The notes below the pieces were generated by a model, which was not told the origin of the DNA, made no database searches, and saw only the letters and a program-made list of their open reading frames with translations. From the NCBI GenBank assembly GCA_051294375.1, contig CM119270.1, forward strand, positions 21,881,897 through 21,945,896: DNA of 64,000 bases. The letters run 5' to 3'. Numbering within the stretch: the first letter of the stretch is position 1; every line of letters starts with the position of its first letter. The position numbers and the translations under genes were made by a program. The DNA is from Paraspadella gotoi. Taxonomy: Eukaryota > Chaetognatha. Positions 11,876-24,923 of the stretch are shown piece by piece.

Positions 11876-12937
11876 ACATAAACTTTCGTCGTAATCCTTC
11901 GATCTTATTTACCTTACGTAAAAGTGTTTAAAAATATAAACAATCGATGTTTGTTTACAAACAATACAGTTCATTGTTATTTCATTACTTTATTTAATCA
12001 TGATTCCATTTTTTACAGATCGCAATTATAATAATTAGCCAACGTCGGGGTTGATATGGGTGAGGGTGAGGCTAAGCAAGGGTGAGCAAGGGTGAGCAAG
12101 AGACGGAAAACCCCGCTCATCACAACTGAAAAGAGACCATTTTCTATTGTTCTTTTAAATTTAGAAAAAAATAATAAACAACGACACAATTAGAATTAAT
12201 ACGTTTTTATCATTCTTTCATTAAACGAAATGTTTTTCATTTGTAATTATTTGAAAATTGTTAAAAATATAAAACACAATATTATTACAAATGCATTTTT
12301 CTCCGATTCTACATTTCAAATCGTTTCTACTAATTTTCTCTTTCATTTTTTTTTCTGACGAAAAATTAAGTTAAATGAAACGAAAAATAACAACTTTTCG
12401 TTTTCCCTTTTTTTCCCCTTTTTTTTCCCCTAAATTTCAAAAACTGAAAATATTTTTTTCATGTTTCGACCTCTAAATGCCAGTGTCTCCCCNNNNNNNN
12501 NNNNNNNNNNNNNNNNNNNNNNNNNNNNNNNNNNNNNNNNNNNNNNNNNNNNNNNNNNNNNNNNNNNNNNNNNNNNNNNNNNNNNNNNNNNNNNNNNNNN
12601 NNNNNNNNNNNNNNNNNNNNNNNNNNNNNNNNNNNNNNNNNNNNNNNNNNNNNNNNNNNNNNNNNNNNNNNNNNNNNNNNNNNNNNNNNNNNNNNNNNNN
12701 NNNNNNNNNNNNNNNNNNNNNNNNNNNNNNNNNNNNNNNNNNNNNNNNNNNNNNNNNNNNNNNNNNNNNNNNNNNNNNNNNNNNNNNNNNNNNNNNNNNN
12801 NNNNNNNNNNNNNNNNNNNNNNNNNNNNNNNNNNNNNNNACAAATAAATAATATACGTACATTAGATAGAAATCTGTCGCTTAGAAACCAGATTGTCGTT
12901 TTGTTTCAAACCTCAAATGGTAAAAAAACAAGGTTAA

Positions 12938-12983
<46 letters not shown>

Positions 12984-14290
12984 TCTCTCTCTTACACAAC
13001 TCGAATCATGACTTAAACACGATCTCACAACTCATCACATCTCTCAAAACTGTCATATCTTTATCACATAATCATTATTCAACATTATCGTCCGTCTTAA
13101 GCCCATCTTTTTTTTCTTTTTCTTTTTCTTTTTCTTTTTCTTTTTCTCTCTCTCCCTCTCCCTCTCTCTCTCACTCTTCGTTAAAAAGAGCCCTGACCTC
13201 GGAAAAAAAAAAATCCCGAAAATCAAGAATCCACGAACCGCGAGATATTTTTTTTAAAAAGGAAGAACTTCCAGATTTTCCCTTCCACATCCCTTTGCCC
13301 TCCCTTCCTTACCCCTATTGGTCTACCCTTACCCTATCCTTACCCCCATGGGCTTATCTCCTCCTTCTCACTCAACCCGTTTCCCTCATGCAAATTAAAA
13401 GGGAANNNNNNNNNNNNNNNNNNNNNNNNNNNNNNNNNNNNNNNNNNNNNNNNNNNNNNNNNNNNNNNNNNNNNNNNNNNNNNNNNNNNNNNNNNNNNNN
13501 NNNNNNNNNNNNNNNNNNNNNNNNNNNNNNNNNNNNNNNNNNNNNNNNNNNNNNNNNNNNNNAACAGATTTTAGGATTTACATACCGTGAAACCGTTTAT
13601 TACGTTTATTACCGGGCGAATTAAATTTAAATCTAATTTTTGTCTTGAAGAGTTAATTCGTCTNNNNNNNNNNNNNNNNNNNNNNNNNNNNNNNNNNNNN
13701 NNNNNNNNNNNNNNNNNNNNNNNNNNNNNNNNNNNNNNNNNNNNNNNNNNNNNNNNNNNNNNNNNNNNNNNNNNNNNNNNNNNNNNNNNNNNNNNNNNNN
13801 NNNNNNNNNNNNNNNNNNNNNNNNNNNNNNNNNNNNNNNNNNNNNNNNNNNNNNNNNNNNNNNNNNNNNNNNNNNNGAGAGACAGAGAGAGAGAAGATGT
13901 ATAATAGAAATCAAAAGAGAAAGAAGGTAATCATAGCAGACAGAAGGTAAAAAAAACGACATAATAAGACCGAATCAGAAAAAGCGAGACAGAGAGAGAC
14001 AGAGAAAGAGAGTGTGAAGAAGTTTCCTCTTCACGCCCGAATTTGCCCGACGTTGCCCGACCGTGAAGTTTGACGACGGAGAATTGTGGCAGGAATTGCT
14101 TAAGCGTCTCTCAATATCAATAAGAGTCATAAAGAAAAGGTCGCAAATTATAAAATGTATTTCCACAATAATTAAGTCCATAAACGTCCAGTAAAACTGT
14201 ATTTTGGACGGGCCACGTTTTTCATATGAATCTAAAACATAACTAAAGAATAAGCTTCCCTCTCTTCAAAAATTGACAGCCGTAAAAGAG
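11876..14290. other. AT-rich spacer with three N gaps
   Basis: Contains a GGGTGAGCAA short repeat near 12060-12100, an N gap 12493-12839, (CT)n 12939-12991, (TTTTC)n 13108-13145 and N gaps 13406-13562 and 13664-13876. No gene could be supported. Confidence 0.75.
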
Positions 14291-14389
14291 ACCATTAAAC
14301 GGTAGTGACCGGAGAGATAACCGACCGGTCAAATTGGTTAAATACTAAAGAATTCGTGATCTCGCGATCGACCAAAAATGTAAAAGAGA

Positions 14390-14740
14390 GAAAGAGAGCA
14401 TGGAGAGAAATAGCCACGGCATCACATTCTCCCTTAGAGAAAAGACGAAGAGATGAAGAGAGAGAGACGACGAGAGACCGCGAGGATGAGACGAAAGAGC
14501 AGAAACTGATCAAGTTCCGTTCGGCAAGGCTATCACTGATCTCCCTCATGAGCACTAAATGGAGAGAGACGAGAGAGAGAGGTGAGCTCATCACTTCTCC
14601 CTCAGACGAAAGAAAGGAGAGAGAAGAGAGAGCAGACGCGCGAGGTGCATTTCACTTCTCCCTCAGAGAAAGAGAGGAGCCCTCAACGCCAATGAACCCG
14701 AAGAGAGAGGGCGAGGCCCGGCATACTTCTCCTCAGAGAA

Positions 14741-14773
<33 letters not shown>

Positions 14774-15362
14774 TGCGAGGCCATCACTTCCGCGGTCGAA
14801 GAAGAGAGAGAGCAGAGAGCAGCGAGGCATCACTTCTCTCCCTCAGAGAAAGAGAGAGAGAGAGAGACGGCAAGGCCATCACTTTCCCTCAGAGAAAGAC
14901 GCGAGAAAGAGAGAAGAGAGAAGGCGAAGGCATCACTTCTCCCTCAGAGAAACGAGAGAGAGAACGGTGAGGCATTTCACTTCTCCCCTCATGAGACAAG
15001 AGAGACGAGAGAGAAGAGAGCGAGGCATTCACTTCTCCCTCAGAGAAAGATTGAGAGAGAGAGAGAGAGAAGAGAGAGAGTGCGAGCGGCCATCCACTTC
15101 TCCCTCCAGGAGAAAGAGAGAGAAGGAGGAGAGAAGGCGACCATCCACTTCTCCTCAAGAAGAAAGGGAGAGAGAGAGGAGAGAGGCAAGGCAATCACTT
15201 CTTCCTCGAGAAAGAGAGGAGAGAGAAGAGAGTAGGAGAGGCGAGCCATCAACTTCTCCCCTCAGAGAAGAGAGAGAGAGAGAGAGAGAGGTGAGGCACA
15301 CTTCTCCCTCAGAGAAAAACGAGAGAGAGAGAGAAAGAGGGCGAGGCATCACTTCTCCCTCA

Positions 15363-15398
<36 letters not shown>

Positions 15399-15582
15399 CG
15401 AGGCATCACTTCTCCCTCAGAGAAAGAGAGACAAGAGAGAGAGGTGAGGCATCCACTTCTCCCTCAGAGAAAGAGAGAAAGAGAGAGAGAGGTGAGGCCA
15501 TCACTTCTCCCTCAGAGAAACAGAGAGAGAGAGAGAGAGGTGAGGCATCACTTCTCCCTCAGAGAAGAGAGAGAGAGATGAG

Positions 15583-15624
<42 letters not shown>

Positions 15625-15835
15625 CCCCATCACTTCTCCCTCAGAGAAAGGAGAGAGAGAAGAGAGCGAGGGCATCACTTCTCCCTCAGAGAAAGAGAGA
15701 GAGAGGACGAAGAGGCGAGGCATCACTTCTCCCTCAGATAAAGAGAGAAAGAGAGAGAGAGGTGAGGCATCACTTCTCCCTCAGAGAAAGAGAGAGAGAA
15801 AAGCGAGGCCTCACTTCTCCCTCAGAGAGTGAATC
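14390..15835 (+). repeat. large minisatellite, CATCACTTCTCCCTCAGAGAA unit
   Basis: About 25-30 copies of a 45-60 bp unit: GAGGCATCACTTCTCCCTC, then AGAGAAAGA and a variable (GA)n. Unit length varies because the GA part expands and contracts, so the plus frame shifts repeatedly and is broken into three overlapping frames (14305-14970, 14967-15581, 15578-15832). Those would encode Arg/Glu runs alternating with HHFSLRE or ITSPSE. The variable unit length argues against selection on a protein. Confidence 0.85.
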
Positions 15836-16590
15836 TTGTCTCGTGCGTTTGACTCGCGCTAATGAGTTCGTCATTTCGAAGAAAACAGAGACAACCAGAG
15901 TCGTCAGCTTTTCATTTTCTTTATGTTTTTTATTTTGTTTTGTTTTTTTTTCTTTATTTTAGTTTTCGTTTCTTTCTGCTTTGTTTTGTTATATTTGGTC
16001 TGTTATTTTTCTGTTTTTGATTTTGATTTTTTATTGTTTTCTCTTTTTTTGTCACGAGTTTATAACCGCGAAAGAGAACCTTAATAATATTACAAGTTTA
16101 ATAATATTAGGCTACAAAATTCCAAGTCAAATGTTTCACCGCAGAATATTTTTAGAATTTTATTTTTATTCCTTTTTATCTTCAGTATTAAATTTTATTT
16201 TCTTCTAAATCAAGTTTTATAATTTCTATTTTCTTTTTCTCTTCTTGATTATTTGTAATTTCCAGGGAAAAAACTTTATTGAAAAATTATTAGAAGTGCT
16301 ATTTTAAACTTTTTTCTCCTAATCCGTTTAATTTTAGGGCAAATATATGTTCATATAAATTTCTAAATATTACATAAATATATAAAATTCTATGATTTTT
16401 CAATTAATAACTTCCTACATAAGAATGATTGTTAATATCCTATTAGAAATTTATGGCAGAAAGGAACCCTAATTTAGTCTAAAGTAATCTTGAAATATTT
16501 CATACCAATAAAAGATTGCATTTTGTGATTTTCAAATAGTTGGAATTTCATTGTAAAAAGGATTTGAATGAAAAGAGATTTATTTATATT
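15836..16590. other. AT-rich spacer
   Basis: T-rich then AT-rich unique sequence between two minisatellites. I see no gene, RNA or conserved motif. Confidence 0.7.
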
Positions 16591-16595
16591 GCCCT

Positions 16596-16925
16596 AGAGC
16601 ATGTGGATATTAATCAAGGGAAAGATCGACCAAGAGAGCAAGTGGATATTAATCCAGGGAAATGTCGACCAAGAGAGCAGGTGGATAATAATCAAGGAAA
16701 ATGTCAACCAAAAGAGCAGGTGGATAATAATCATGGAAAAGGTCGACCAAGAGAGCAGGTGTATAATAATCAAGGGAAAGTTTGACCAAGAGAACAGGTG
16801 GATATTCGATCAAGGAAAGGTCGACCAAGAGAGCAGGTGGATAATAATCAGGGGAAAGTTCGACAAAGAGAGCAGGTGGATAATAATCGAGGGAAATGTC
16901 GACCAAGAGATCAGGTGGATAATAA
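16596..16925 (+). repeat. 39-bp minisatellite, GTGGATAATAATCAAGGGAA unit
   Basis: Eight to nine copies of a roughly 39-bp unit, GTGGATAATAATCAAGGGAA then AGTTCGACCAAGAGAGCAG. The unit is 13 codons, so two plus frames stay open for most of the array (WIIIKGKFDQESR and DNNQGKCRPREQV), as does one minus frame. The plus frame starting at 16601 continues 60 codons past the array to 17143. Multiple open frames suggest a non-coding minisatellite; a 13-residue-repeat protein cannot be excluded. Confidence 0.85.
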
Positions 16926-17274
16926 TCTTATCCTGTGGGCGAGGAACGTTGCTTATGTTAGGTACTTACATAAACCAAAAGCAATACTGCCATGGGACAA
17001 TAAAGAAAAGGCCAAAGCTTTTCTTACGTTTGTATTGTATTGTATATATATCTGACAAAGCATTTATTGGCTGGTTAACACTTAACTCAGATTGCTCAAA
17101 ACTTCAGGACCTCATTAATCCATTGCACATTGGAAATATATAACTATAACTGTAACAATTAAATTTAAAAAATGATGTTATGATAATTTTGAATATGTTT
17201 TTTTTGGTTTTCAATAAAACAGAGGATGGATTGGATCTAACCTCCAATTTTAGATTAGTCCATCTTGTAATTTT

Positions 17275-17812
17275 GGCCATTTTTTCCCAGAACACCCCGT
17301 TTTATCTTAAATTTCGAATTAAGTTATTTTTTTAATTAAAGGTCAAAGGTTAGGGATTAGGTAAAGGATTTGTTAGATTTAGATTCAAATTAAGATTAGG
17401 TTAAGTTAAGATTAGTGACTATGTTTGTGATTACGATTAAGGATTTAGGTTTAGGGACTAGTATTAAGATTAAGATTAAGTTAAATTAAGATTAATGACT
17501 TAGTTTGTGATTAGGATTAAGGATTTAGGGTTAGGGACTAGTATTAATATTAAGATTAGGAACTTGGTTTCTGATTAGGATTAAGAATTTATAGAAATTA
17601 AATAGAAATTAAATAGAAAAATAAATTAAATAGAAATAATAGTTACAATAGTAATAATAGTTAGAAATTTTAGATAAGAGTTTAAGATTACAGTTTAAGA
17701 TTGGGTTAGAGTTAAGATTAAGGTAAAATATATTTAGATTAAATATTAAGGTTAAAATTAAATTGTGGTAAAAATGAAGAAAAAGGTGGGACTCTGGGAA
17801 AAAATAGCCCAG
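17275..17812. mobile_element. inverted-repeat element with telomere-like interior
   Basis: The left end GGCCATTTTTTCCCAGAAC and the right end CTCTGGGAAAAAATAGCCC form an imperfect terminal inverted repeat of about 16-18 bp. Between them lies about 450 bp of degenerate TTAGGG-like sequence (GGATTTAGGGTTAGGGAC, GATTAAGATTAAG, AGGTTTAGGG). Related pieces with the same end motif followed by TTAGGG-like repeats occur near 22981, 29930, 41590-42010 and 43100. It has no ORF. I infer a small non-autonomous fold-back or MITE-like element. Confidence 0.5.
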
Positions 17813-18172
17813 AGGGGCCACCTTACTTCACGAAATCTAGCGGTTAATGAGTCATCTATCCTGACCTTTTTTCTTTAGAGAGAGAAGCGAAAGAGGATGA
17901 AATGTATAAGCTCAGAATTGTATGAAATAATTTTACAAAACATAAAATATTAGAAATCAATTTTTAATTTTTTGCAAAGAAGAAAATTGTATATTCGTTA
18001 TTTTGCGAATTTTAGAGCTTTTCAAACTTTCAAACTTTCTCTCTCTCTCTCTCTTATACAAAAAAAATAATACATTTTTTCAATACAAAAATTAAATGTC
18101 TTTATAAAACCAGACAAAGAAAAAAGAGAAAGATTACCTAAATTAAAAGAAAAAAAATATCACGTGATAAGA
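17813..18172. other. upstream region of the XKR-like gene
   Basis: AT-rich sequence with a short (CT)n at 18039-18053. No TATA box or upstream exon could be assigned with confidence. Confidence 0.5.
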
Positions 18173-20622
18173 ATGAATTGGGCCAACGTTTCCTTTCTTC
18201 TTCTATTTGTCGATTTATTCACAAAGATTCTAGATCTGGGAACGGACTTTAACGCCATTAGACAGTTCCTTCAATCCCATCAATTTTTCGAACTTTGCTT
18301 CGGCGGCGGACTGCTTGCCATTTTCGTCAATCATTGCTTGGTTTCATCCATCTACGCTTACGCAATCATTCGTCGACATTGGAAGGAATTCCCTCGGCTC
18401 GTCAAGAGGCCGGGAATTAAGTGGGCAGCGGCCGTTGCCTCCCTTTTAGGGCTCGGCTCAATGCCGTTCACCATTGATCTATTTTTAGATCAACTGGACA
18501 AATCGAATGAGGAAAGCGTTAAGAGAAAAGAAGAAATTTGTTTCGCTTTGAATTTGATCGAAATAGTTTTGGAATCTTTTCTACAATTTTTAACTCAATC
18601 CGCATTTTTGTTTATTATGATGACGAGTGGATCTAAGGAACAATGCTTAGATTTAACAGGTAAATGTTTTTAAGTAGAAATAATGTTTTAAAACTGTTAT
18701 CATAACATGAAAATTCAGGTACAAGAACTTTATATCGTCTCAATGAAGATAATGGACGCGTTGAAAATGAGAGCAATGCTTGCAGTTGCTCATTTGACTC
18801 TATCCATCGATATTCCAAAGAGCGACTGCTGATCTGTCATTGGCGACTGAATGATTGGTTTCTTTTCGTATCCATTATATTTTCAACAATCAGTTTGGCC
18901 AATCATTCCTCGGCTCTGCAAACTAAATATTTTTCTAAAAATTATTCCGGAAGACAAATCATGTTAAGAATTACAAACGTTCTTGGAATAATTCAAAAAG
19001 TTATAGGACTGTCTCTATCAATTTACTTGGCCTACATTTTGGCCACTAAAGTGAACCCTTTTATTTTTGTTGTGACACCTTTGATCATTTTTAGAGCATT
19101 CACACTTTCTGAACTTAAATTATTTGTCAAAGAATTGTTTATGTACTCAAGTTTTTCACAAAATACCAAACGTGGTTCAAAGTTGTCCGTTAAAGCTAAA
19201 GAGTATGTTTTTGGTTTTGCCTTAAGTTCTCTTTTCTTTTCACTTCTATTGACATCAGATGAACATCTTAAAGTTAGTCACATTACCAGTCAATCACTTT
19301 CAGGCTTTGGACTTGTCAAAAGTAAATACAAGCTCACACCAATGATCAAATTAACTACAATATTTCACGGTAATGATATAGTAGGACTCTGTGCAATGAA
19401 AGTAAATGTCATTGGAGCCTTGAAGTGGAAAAAGATTTTACATGATCTTGGTTTCACGTTAAATCAAACCCTTTGCCAAGAATTAAAAACTGTTTCTCAT
19501 ACAAACAAACGCATTTTCAAAATTGAAAACAACTTTATTATGGGAAACTATATCTACTTCAGATTAGATAATTTGCTGCTCCTTATTTTAATTTTTGTCG
19601 ATCTCATATTTGGCTTCTCTCACTTAATATTAATTCTTAGGATAAACAAAAAGTTATCAAGTTCTTTTTTAATTTTGTCCGCATTCAGCTCTTTACTTAT
19701 CATAGTATTAAGTAATATTATTTTTACAATTATTTTTGATTTTGTAAACAAACTTTTTTCTTTGAAGGCTCAATTAAAAAATAAAGAAATTCTAAAATTA
19801 TTATTATATTTTTTCAATGATTTTACTCAGTTTAAATATTCACTGTGTTACTTTTTTCAAATATCTGGTTTGATATTAATTTTGTCTAAAATTAATTCTA
19901 TAGTAAATAAAAAGTCCAAAATATATTTGCCATATTTGATCACATTAGGTTTAATATACATTTATTTTCCTTTTATAATTTTACATCAACTGAGAGGGAA
20001 AAAGGTTCAACATGAAGTTGATATACACATACATGAAATAATAAAGACTCGTCAATTGTGTATTAACAAAAATTATGATCTAATATCAAAAACACAATTA
20101 AAACTTTTATGGGAAAATCATCTACAAAAAATATCTTTATTCGTCTACTGGAATAGCAATCTTTATTTTTATTTAACAATGTCTTTTCTACCATTAATGG
20201 CCACATGGTCGCGCATCATACTTTCCCTAAACTCTAAAGTATTTCGTCATTATACTATTTTAGTATTTTGTCATACTGTATTCCATACAACTTTGTACTT
20301 TTTTCTTCGTGAGTACGTCAAACTTCACAGCAGAATTCTCATAAGCCCTAAAAATCATCATATTTTGGGAAATTTTGGATTAACTGAAAATTTAATTGAA
20401 AATTATTCAATCTTTGCAAAAATTGCCATTTTTTTAGAATACCTAGAAACATGTTGTCCAACACGAAATTTTTTGGATTTCGCCTGGTGTACGACTTATC
20501 GACCCCTTAATCTTGAGTGGAATAATTTTACACAAATGTTAGACAAAACATCAACTCAGTTTTGTAGTTTTCCCACTTTTTTTCTTCTTTTTATTCCAAC
20601 TTCGGGGATCATTTATGGGTAA
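18173..20622 (+). CDS. multi-pass membrane protein, XK-related-like N-terminal third
   Basis: Two exons: 18173-18659 and 18719-20622. The 59-bp intron has a consensus donor (CAG|GTAAAT) and acceptor (ATTCAG|G) and splits a glycine codon in phase 1; the spliced frame is 796 codons plus stop. The start is ATG at 18173, with no in-frame ATG closer upstream. Exon 1 has a hydrophobic segment followed by DLGTDF, an amphipathic loop, then a helix with EIVLESFLQFLTQSAF. This resembles the D-x-x-(S/T)-D and E-x-x-x-ES-x-x-Q-x-x-x-Q pattern of XK-related proteins (plasma-membrane scramblase family including ced-8 and Xkr8). Exon 2 continues with STISLANHS and many hydrophobic helices up to a C-terminus ending SGIIYG. 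At 796 residues it is longer than usual XKR proteins, and the isoleucine/leucine-rich C-terminal part was not recognised. No caspase site was identified. The gene model is solid; the family call is tentative. Confidence 0.8.
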
Positions 20623-20840
20623 AAAATAATAGTTAAGAGAACTCTTTAAACATATTTACTTAGACATTACATATATATATGCTTACACATAGCATAGGTA
20701 TTTTTTCCTTCGTTATACTCTTATGAAATATCAATATTAAAAAAAAAAGTAAAGTATCAAGTTAATTTTAAAAATATTCAATTTTTTCATTGATTGAAAC
20801 GTCTGTGATATTCAAGGAACAAAGACAAAGATTTACGTTG
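20623..20840. other. 3' flank of the XKR-like gene
   Basis: AT-rich sequence after the TAA stop, with (AT)n patches. There is no clear AATAAA polyadenylation signal close to the stop. Confidence 0.5.
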
Positions 20841-20844
20841 CGAA

Positions 20845-20884
20845 TTTTTTCTTTTTTTTTCTTTTTCAGTTTTTTCTCTATATT

Positions 20885-20930
<46 letters not shown>

Positions 20931-21865
20931 CTTTTTCTTCTATTTCTTTGTTTTATATTTTCCTATTTTCCTTTCCTTTTTCCACTTCTTTTTCTGTTTT
21001 CCCTCTCCTCTCTTTTAATTTTTCTATTTATTTTCTCTTTTTTTCTTTTTATATTAACCTTTCTAATTTTCCATTTTCCTTTTTCTCCCTTTTCCTTTTT
21101 CTCCCTTTCCCTTTTTTCCTTTTTCCTTTTTCTTTCTTTTCTTTTTTCACCCTTTTTCTTTCTTTTTCTTTTTCACCCTTTTCCTTTTTCTTTCTCTTCC
21201 TTTTTCACCCTTTTCTTTTTTCTTCCTTTTCCTTTTTCACCTTTTTCCTTTTTCACCATTTTCCTTTTTCTTCCTTTTCCTTTTTTTTCCTCTTTTTCTT
21301 TTTCTCCCTTTTCCTTTTTCACCCTTTTCCTTTTTCACCCTTTTCCTTTTTCTTCCTTTTCCTTTTTCTCCCTTTTTCTTTTTCTTCCTTTTCCTTTTTC
21401 TTCCTTTTTATTTTTCTTCCTGTTCCTTTTTCTCCCTTTTTCTTTTTCTCCCTTTTCCTTTTTCTTCCTTTTTCTTTTTCTCCCTTTTTATTTTTTTCAA
21501 TTTTCTTTTTCACCTTTGCCTTTTTTCCCTTTTTCTTTTTCCCCTTTTTCCTTTTTTTTTCCCTTTTTTCCTCCTTTTCCTTTTTCTCCCTTTTCTTTTT
21601 CCCTTCCTTTTTCCTTTTTCTCCTTTTCCTTTTTATCCTTTTCCTTTTTCTCCCTTTTCTTTTTTTCTCCCCTTTTCCTTTTTCTTACCTTTCCTTTTCA
21701 CCCTTCTTTCCTTTTTCTTCCCTTTTCCTTTTTTCTTTACTCCTTTTCTTTTCTTCGCTTTTCCTTCTTCACCCCTTTTTGCTTTTTCTTCCTTTTCCTT
21801 TTTCACCCTTTTCTTTTTTCTCCCTTTTCCTTCTTCACCCTTTTGCTTTTTCTTCCTTTTCCCTC
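20845..21865 (+). repeat. 1-kb polypyrimidine tract, CCTTTTTCTTCCTTTTCC
   Basis: About 1 kb that is almost purely pyrimidine on the plus strand, built of CCTTTTTC, ACCCTTTTCC and TTCCTTTTCC blocks, preceded by an (AT)n run at 20888-20926. It generates a 368-codon frame of F, S, L and P that I regard as an artefact. The mirror symmetry of many blocks means it could adopt triplex (H-DNA) structure. Confidence 0.95.
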
Positions 21866-21942
21866 CTATCGAACCGATGACCTTCAAATCCCTTGAGTTT
21901 CACGAAAGTGTAATCGACGAAAACCCGCTGGGCGGACTGCGG

Positions 21943-22980
<1,038 letters not shown>

Positions 22981-23230
22981 GGGCACTTTTTTCCCAGAGC
23001 GCCCCATTTCTGTTGCTTTAATCTGGAATTTAATTTTAACTTTAATATTTAATCTAAACATGTTCTTAACATGTTCTTAACAATAATCTCAAACTGTAAC
23101 CTAATCCTGATCCTGAACCCTGACCCTATCCCTTTATGTCTAACTTTCAACCAAAACCCTTAACTTTAAACATTAAATCCTTAATCCTTAGCCTTTTCTC
23201 TAGCCTAATCCCTAGCGGTCGGTATGCCAT
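22981..23230. repeat. fragment of telomere-like inverted-repeat element
   Basis: Begins with GGGCACTTTTTTCCCAGAGC followed by GCCCC, the same end motif as the element at 17275, then degenerate CCCTAA-like repeats (CTGACCCTATCCC, CCTAATCCCTAGC). A matching right end was not found, so the copy looks truncated. Confidence 0.45.
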
Positions 23231-23289
23231 CCTGAAGAGGCGGTCTCCATGTCCATATGCCATCCTGATGATGTGGATTGCACCCAAGC

Positions 23290-23560
23290 TTAGTGTGACC
23301 TGTGGATAAGGCGCTAAGTGGGCTGAAGATGACTATCCGCAACTTCTTTAACCCCTAGCAGCAATGGAAAGGGGCCTGGGCTTGGAACCAGGCTTGAGGG
23401 TTTTCCACGCCCACAAGGCGGCTTACGACCGTCCTCATGCTTCCCGCAGGGTAGGTACCGGGTTGGGATTAAACCCGGTTCTTAGTTTTCATGAGCTGAT
23501 GGCTTTACTCAATGAGCTTATAGGCGGGGTGAACTTATGCTATGCCGGACTACAAACCAG
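23290..23560 (-). mobile_element. tRNA-derived SINE-like repeat, copy 3
   Basis: Same orientation and closely similar to copy 1 (2275-2535): GTGGATAAGGCG...GGGCAGAAGATGACTAT-like start on the plus strand, GGTTTTCCACGCC body, and on the minus strand the tRNA-like GAGTAAAGCCATCAGCTCAT...GGGTTTAATCCC. The A-box part reads ATTGAGTAAAGCC. It ends CCGGACTACAAA, like copy 1. Confidence 0.6.
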
Positions 23561-23853
23561 TGGTTATGGAAGATTTTTCCCTTTGATGCATTAATGGACT
23601 TTGAATCCGTGGATAAACTTAGTAACGATTATTTAACTTAGTAACGGTGATTTAACCGATCCGTTACTCTTTTGCAAGGATCGGTTCGAACGGGGCTCGA
23701 ACCCGGGACCATTGGGTCCGAAGATTTAAACTTTAATACGGTAATGATTTCGGTTTTAGAAAACAGATGGCAGAGAACAGATGGCAGAGAACAGATGGCA
23801 GAGAGCAGATGGCAGAAACTAGATGCAACCAGATTTTTCATAATTCGAATTGG

Positions 23854-23911
<58 letters not shown>

Positions 23912-24839
23912 TCTCTCTCTTTCTCTCTCCCTAATTCCTTTGCCCCTCTTTGTCATTTGTGATGCATAAACATGGAACAAAGAACCGGGAAAATCTTCTC
24001 ATTTTCAGATATAAAATTCAATAAAAATATTAAATTAAAAAGAAAATATAAAATTCCTTAAAATTTTGAAAGTTTTTGTTTCGTAAATTGAAATTGGGAA
24101 AGAAGAAGTTTGAGCAAACAATGTCGGATCTGCCTACGATAATTAAGCGGTAATCTGCTAATCAGATGATAAATCACGATAATTCTTTCAATTTGTGATC
24201 CTAACTGATCATAAAAGATCATACCATATTAAACAATATGCCAATACATGTAAATCGCTTACAAGGCAATTAAACTGAACTTTTACTTTTGTGCAAATGA
24301 TTTTTTTTGACTAGTATTATTTTTTAAACTTGCATCAATTTTTAAACTCGCATCAGTTTGTCAACTTTGAGGAGGCGTACCGACCGACCGACCGGACCGA
24401 CCGACCGACCGACCGCACCACCGACCGACCGACCGACCGACAAAGTGAATTATGAGTCGGAATCTTCTGATAAGCAGTTCCAACATTTAAAAAAAGTCAG
24501 ACGAGGCTGTTTTTCTGTTTCGTCGTAAAGAAAACATGGAAACAAAATGGGAAAACAACTTTTCGTAACTAGATTTCAGTAATCATTTTTTGGAGCCTTT
24601 TGCAACAACGTGTATCGCTTGTGTCATCGTCGTCATCGTCGTCGTCGTCGTCGTCGTCGCGTTCCCTTACCAAAAAAAAAATCATTTTTCGATTTTCACT
24701 TCACTTCACTGAATCAGGATCAAAAATCCATCACAACTTTTTCAATTGATGAATAAAATTTTTAAAAAACCCAAAATTTATTACTAAATTTAAATTTATC
24801 AAAGATATATTTAAATGTTATAAATAAATTTATCATTAA

Positions 24840-24923
<84 letters not shown>

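Noticed and set aside
14305-15832. Arg/Glu-rich repeat protein
   Set aside because: Unit length is not a multiple of three, so the frame breaks at least twice and no splice sites link the pieces.
16596-16925. CRISPR-like array of regularly spaced repeats
   Set aside because: Units are contiguous with no unique spacers, and the genome is eukaryotic with introns.
17340-17780. True telomere or chromosome end
   Set aside because: The TTAGGG-like units are degenerate and the block is bounded by inverted repeats and flanked by unique DNA and a gene.
20790-21896. 368-codon hydrophobic frame
   Set aside because: Entirely generated by the polypyrimidine tract; a second frame is open for 310 codons over the same stretch.
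23675-23715. tRNA gene on the minus strand (GGTTCGAGCCCC)
   Set aside because: Only a T-arm-like piece is present; no acceptor stem, D-arm or anticodon arm can be folded around it.
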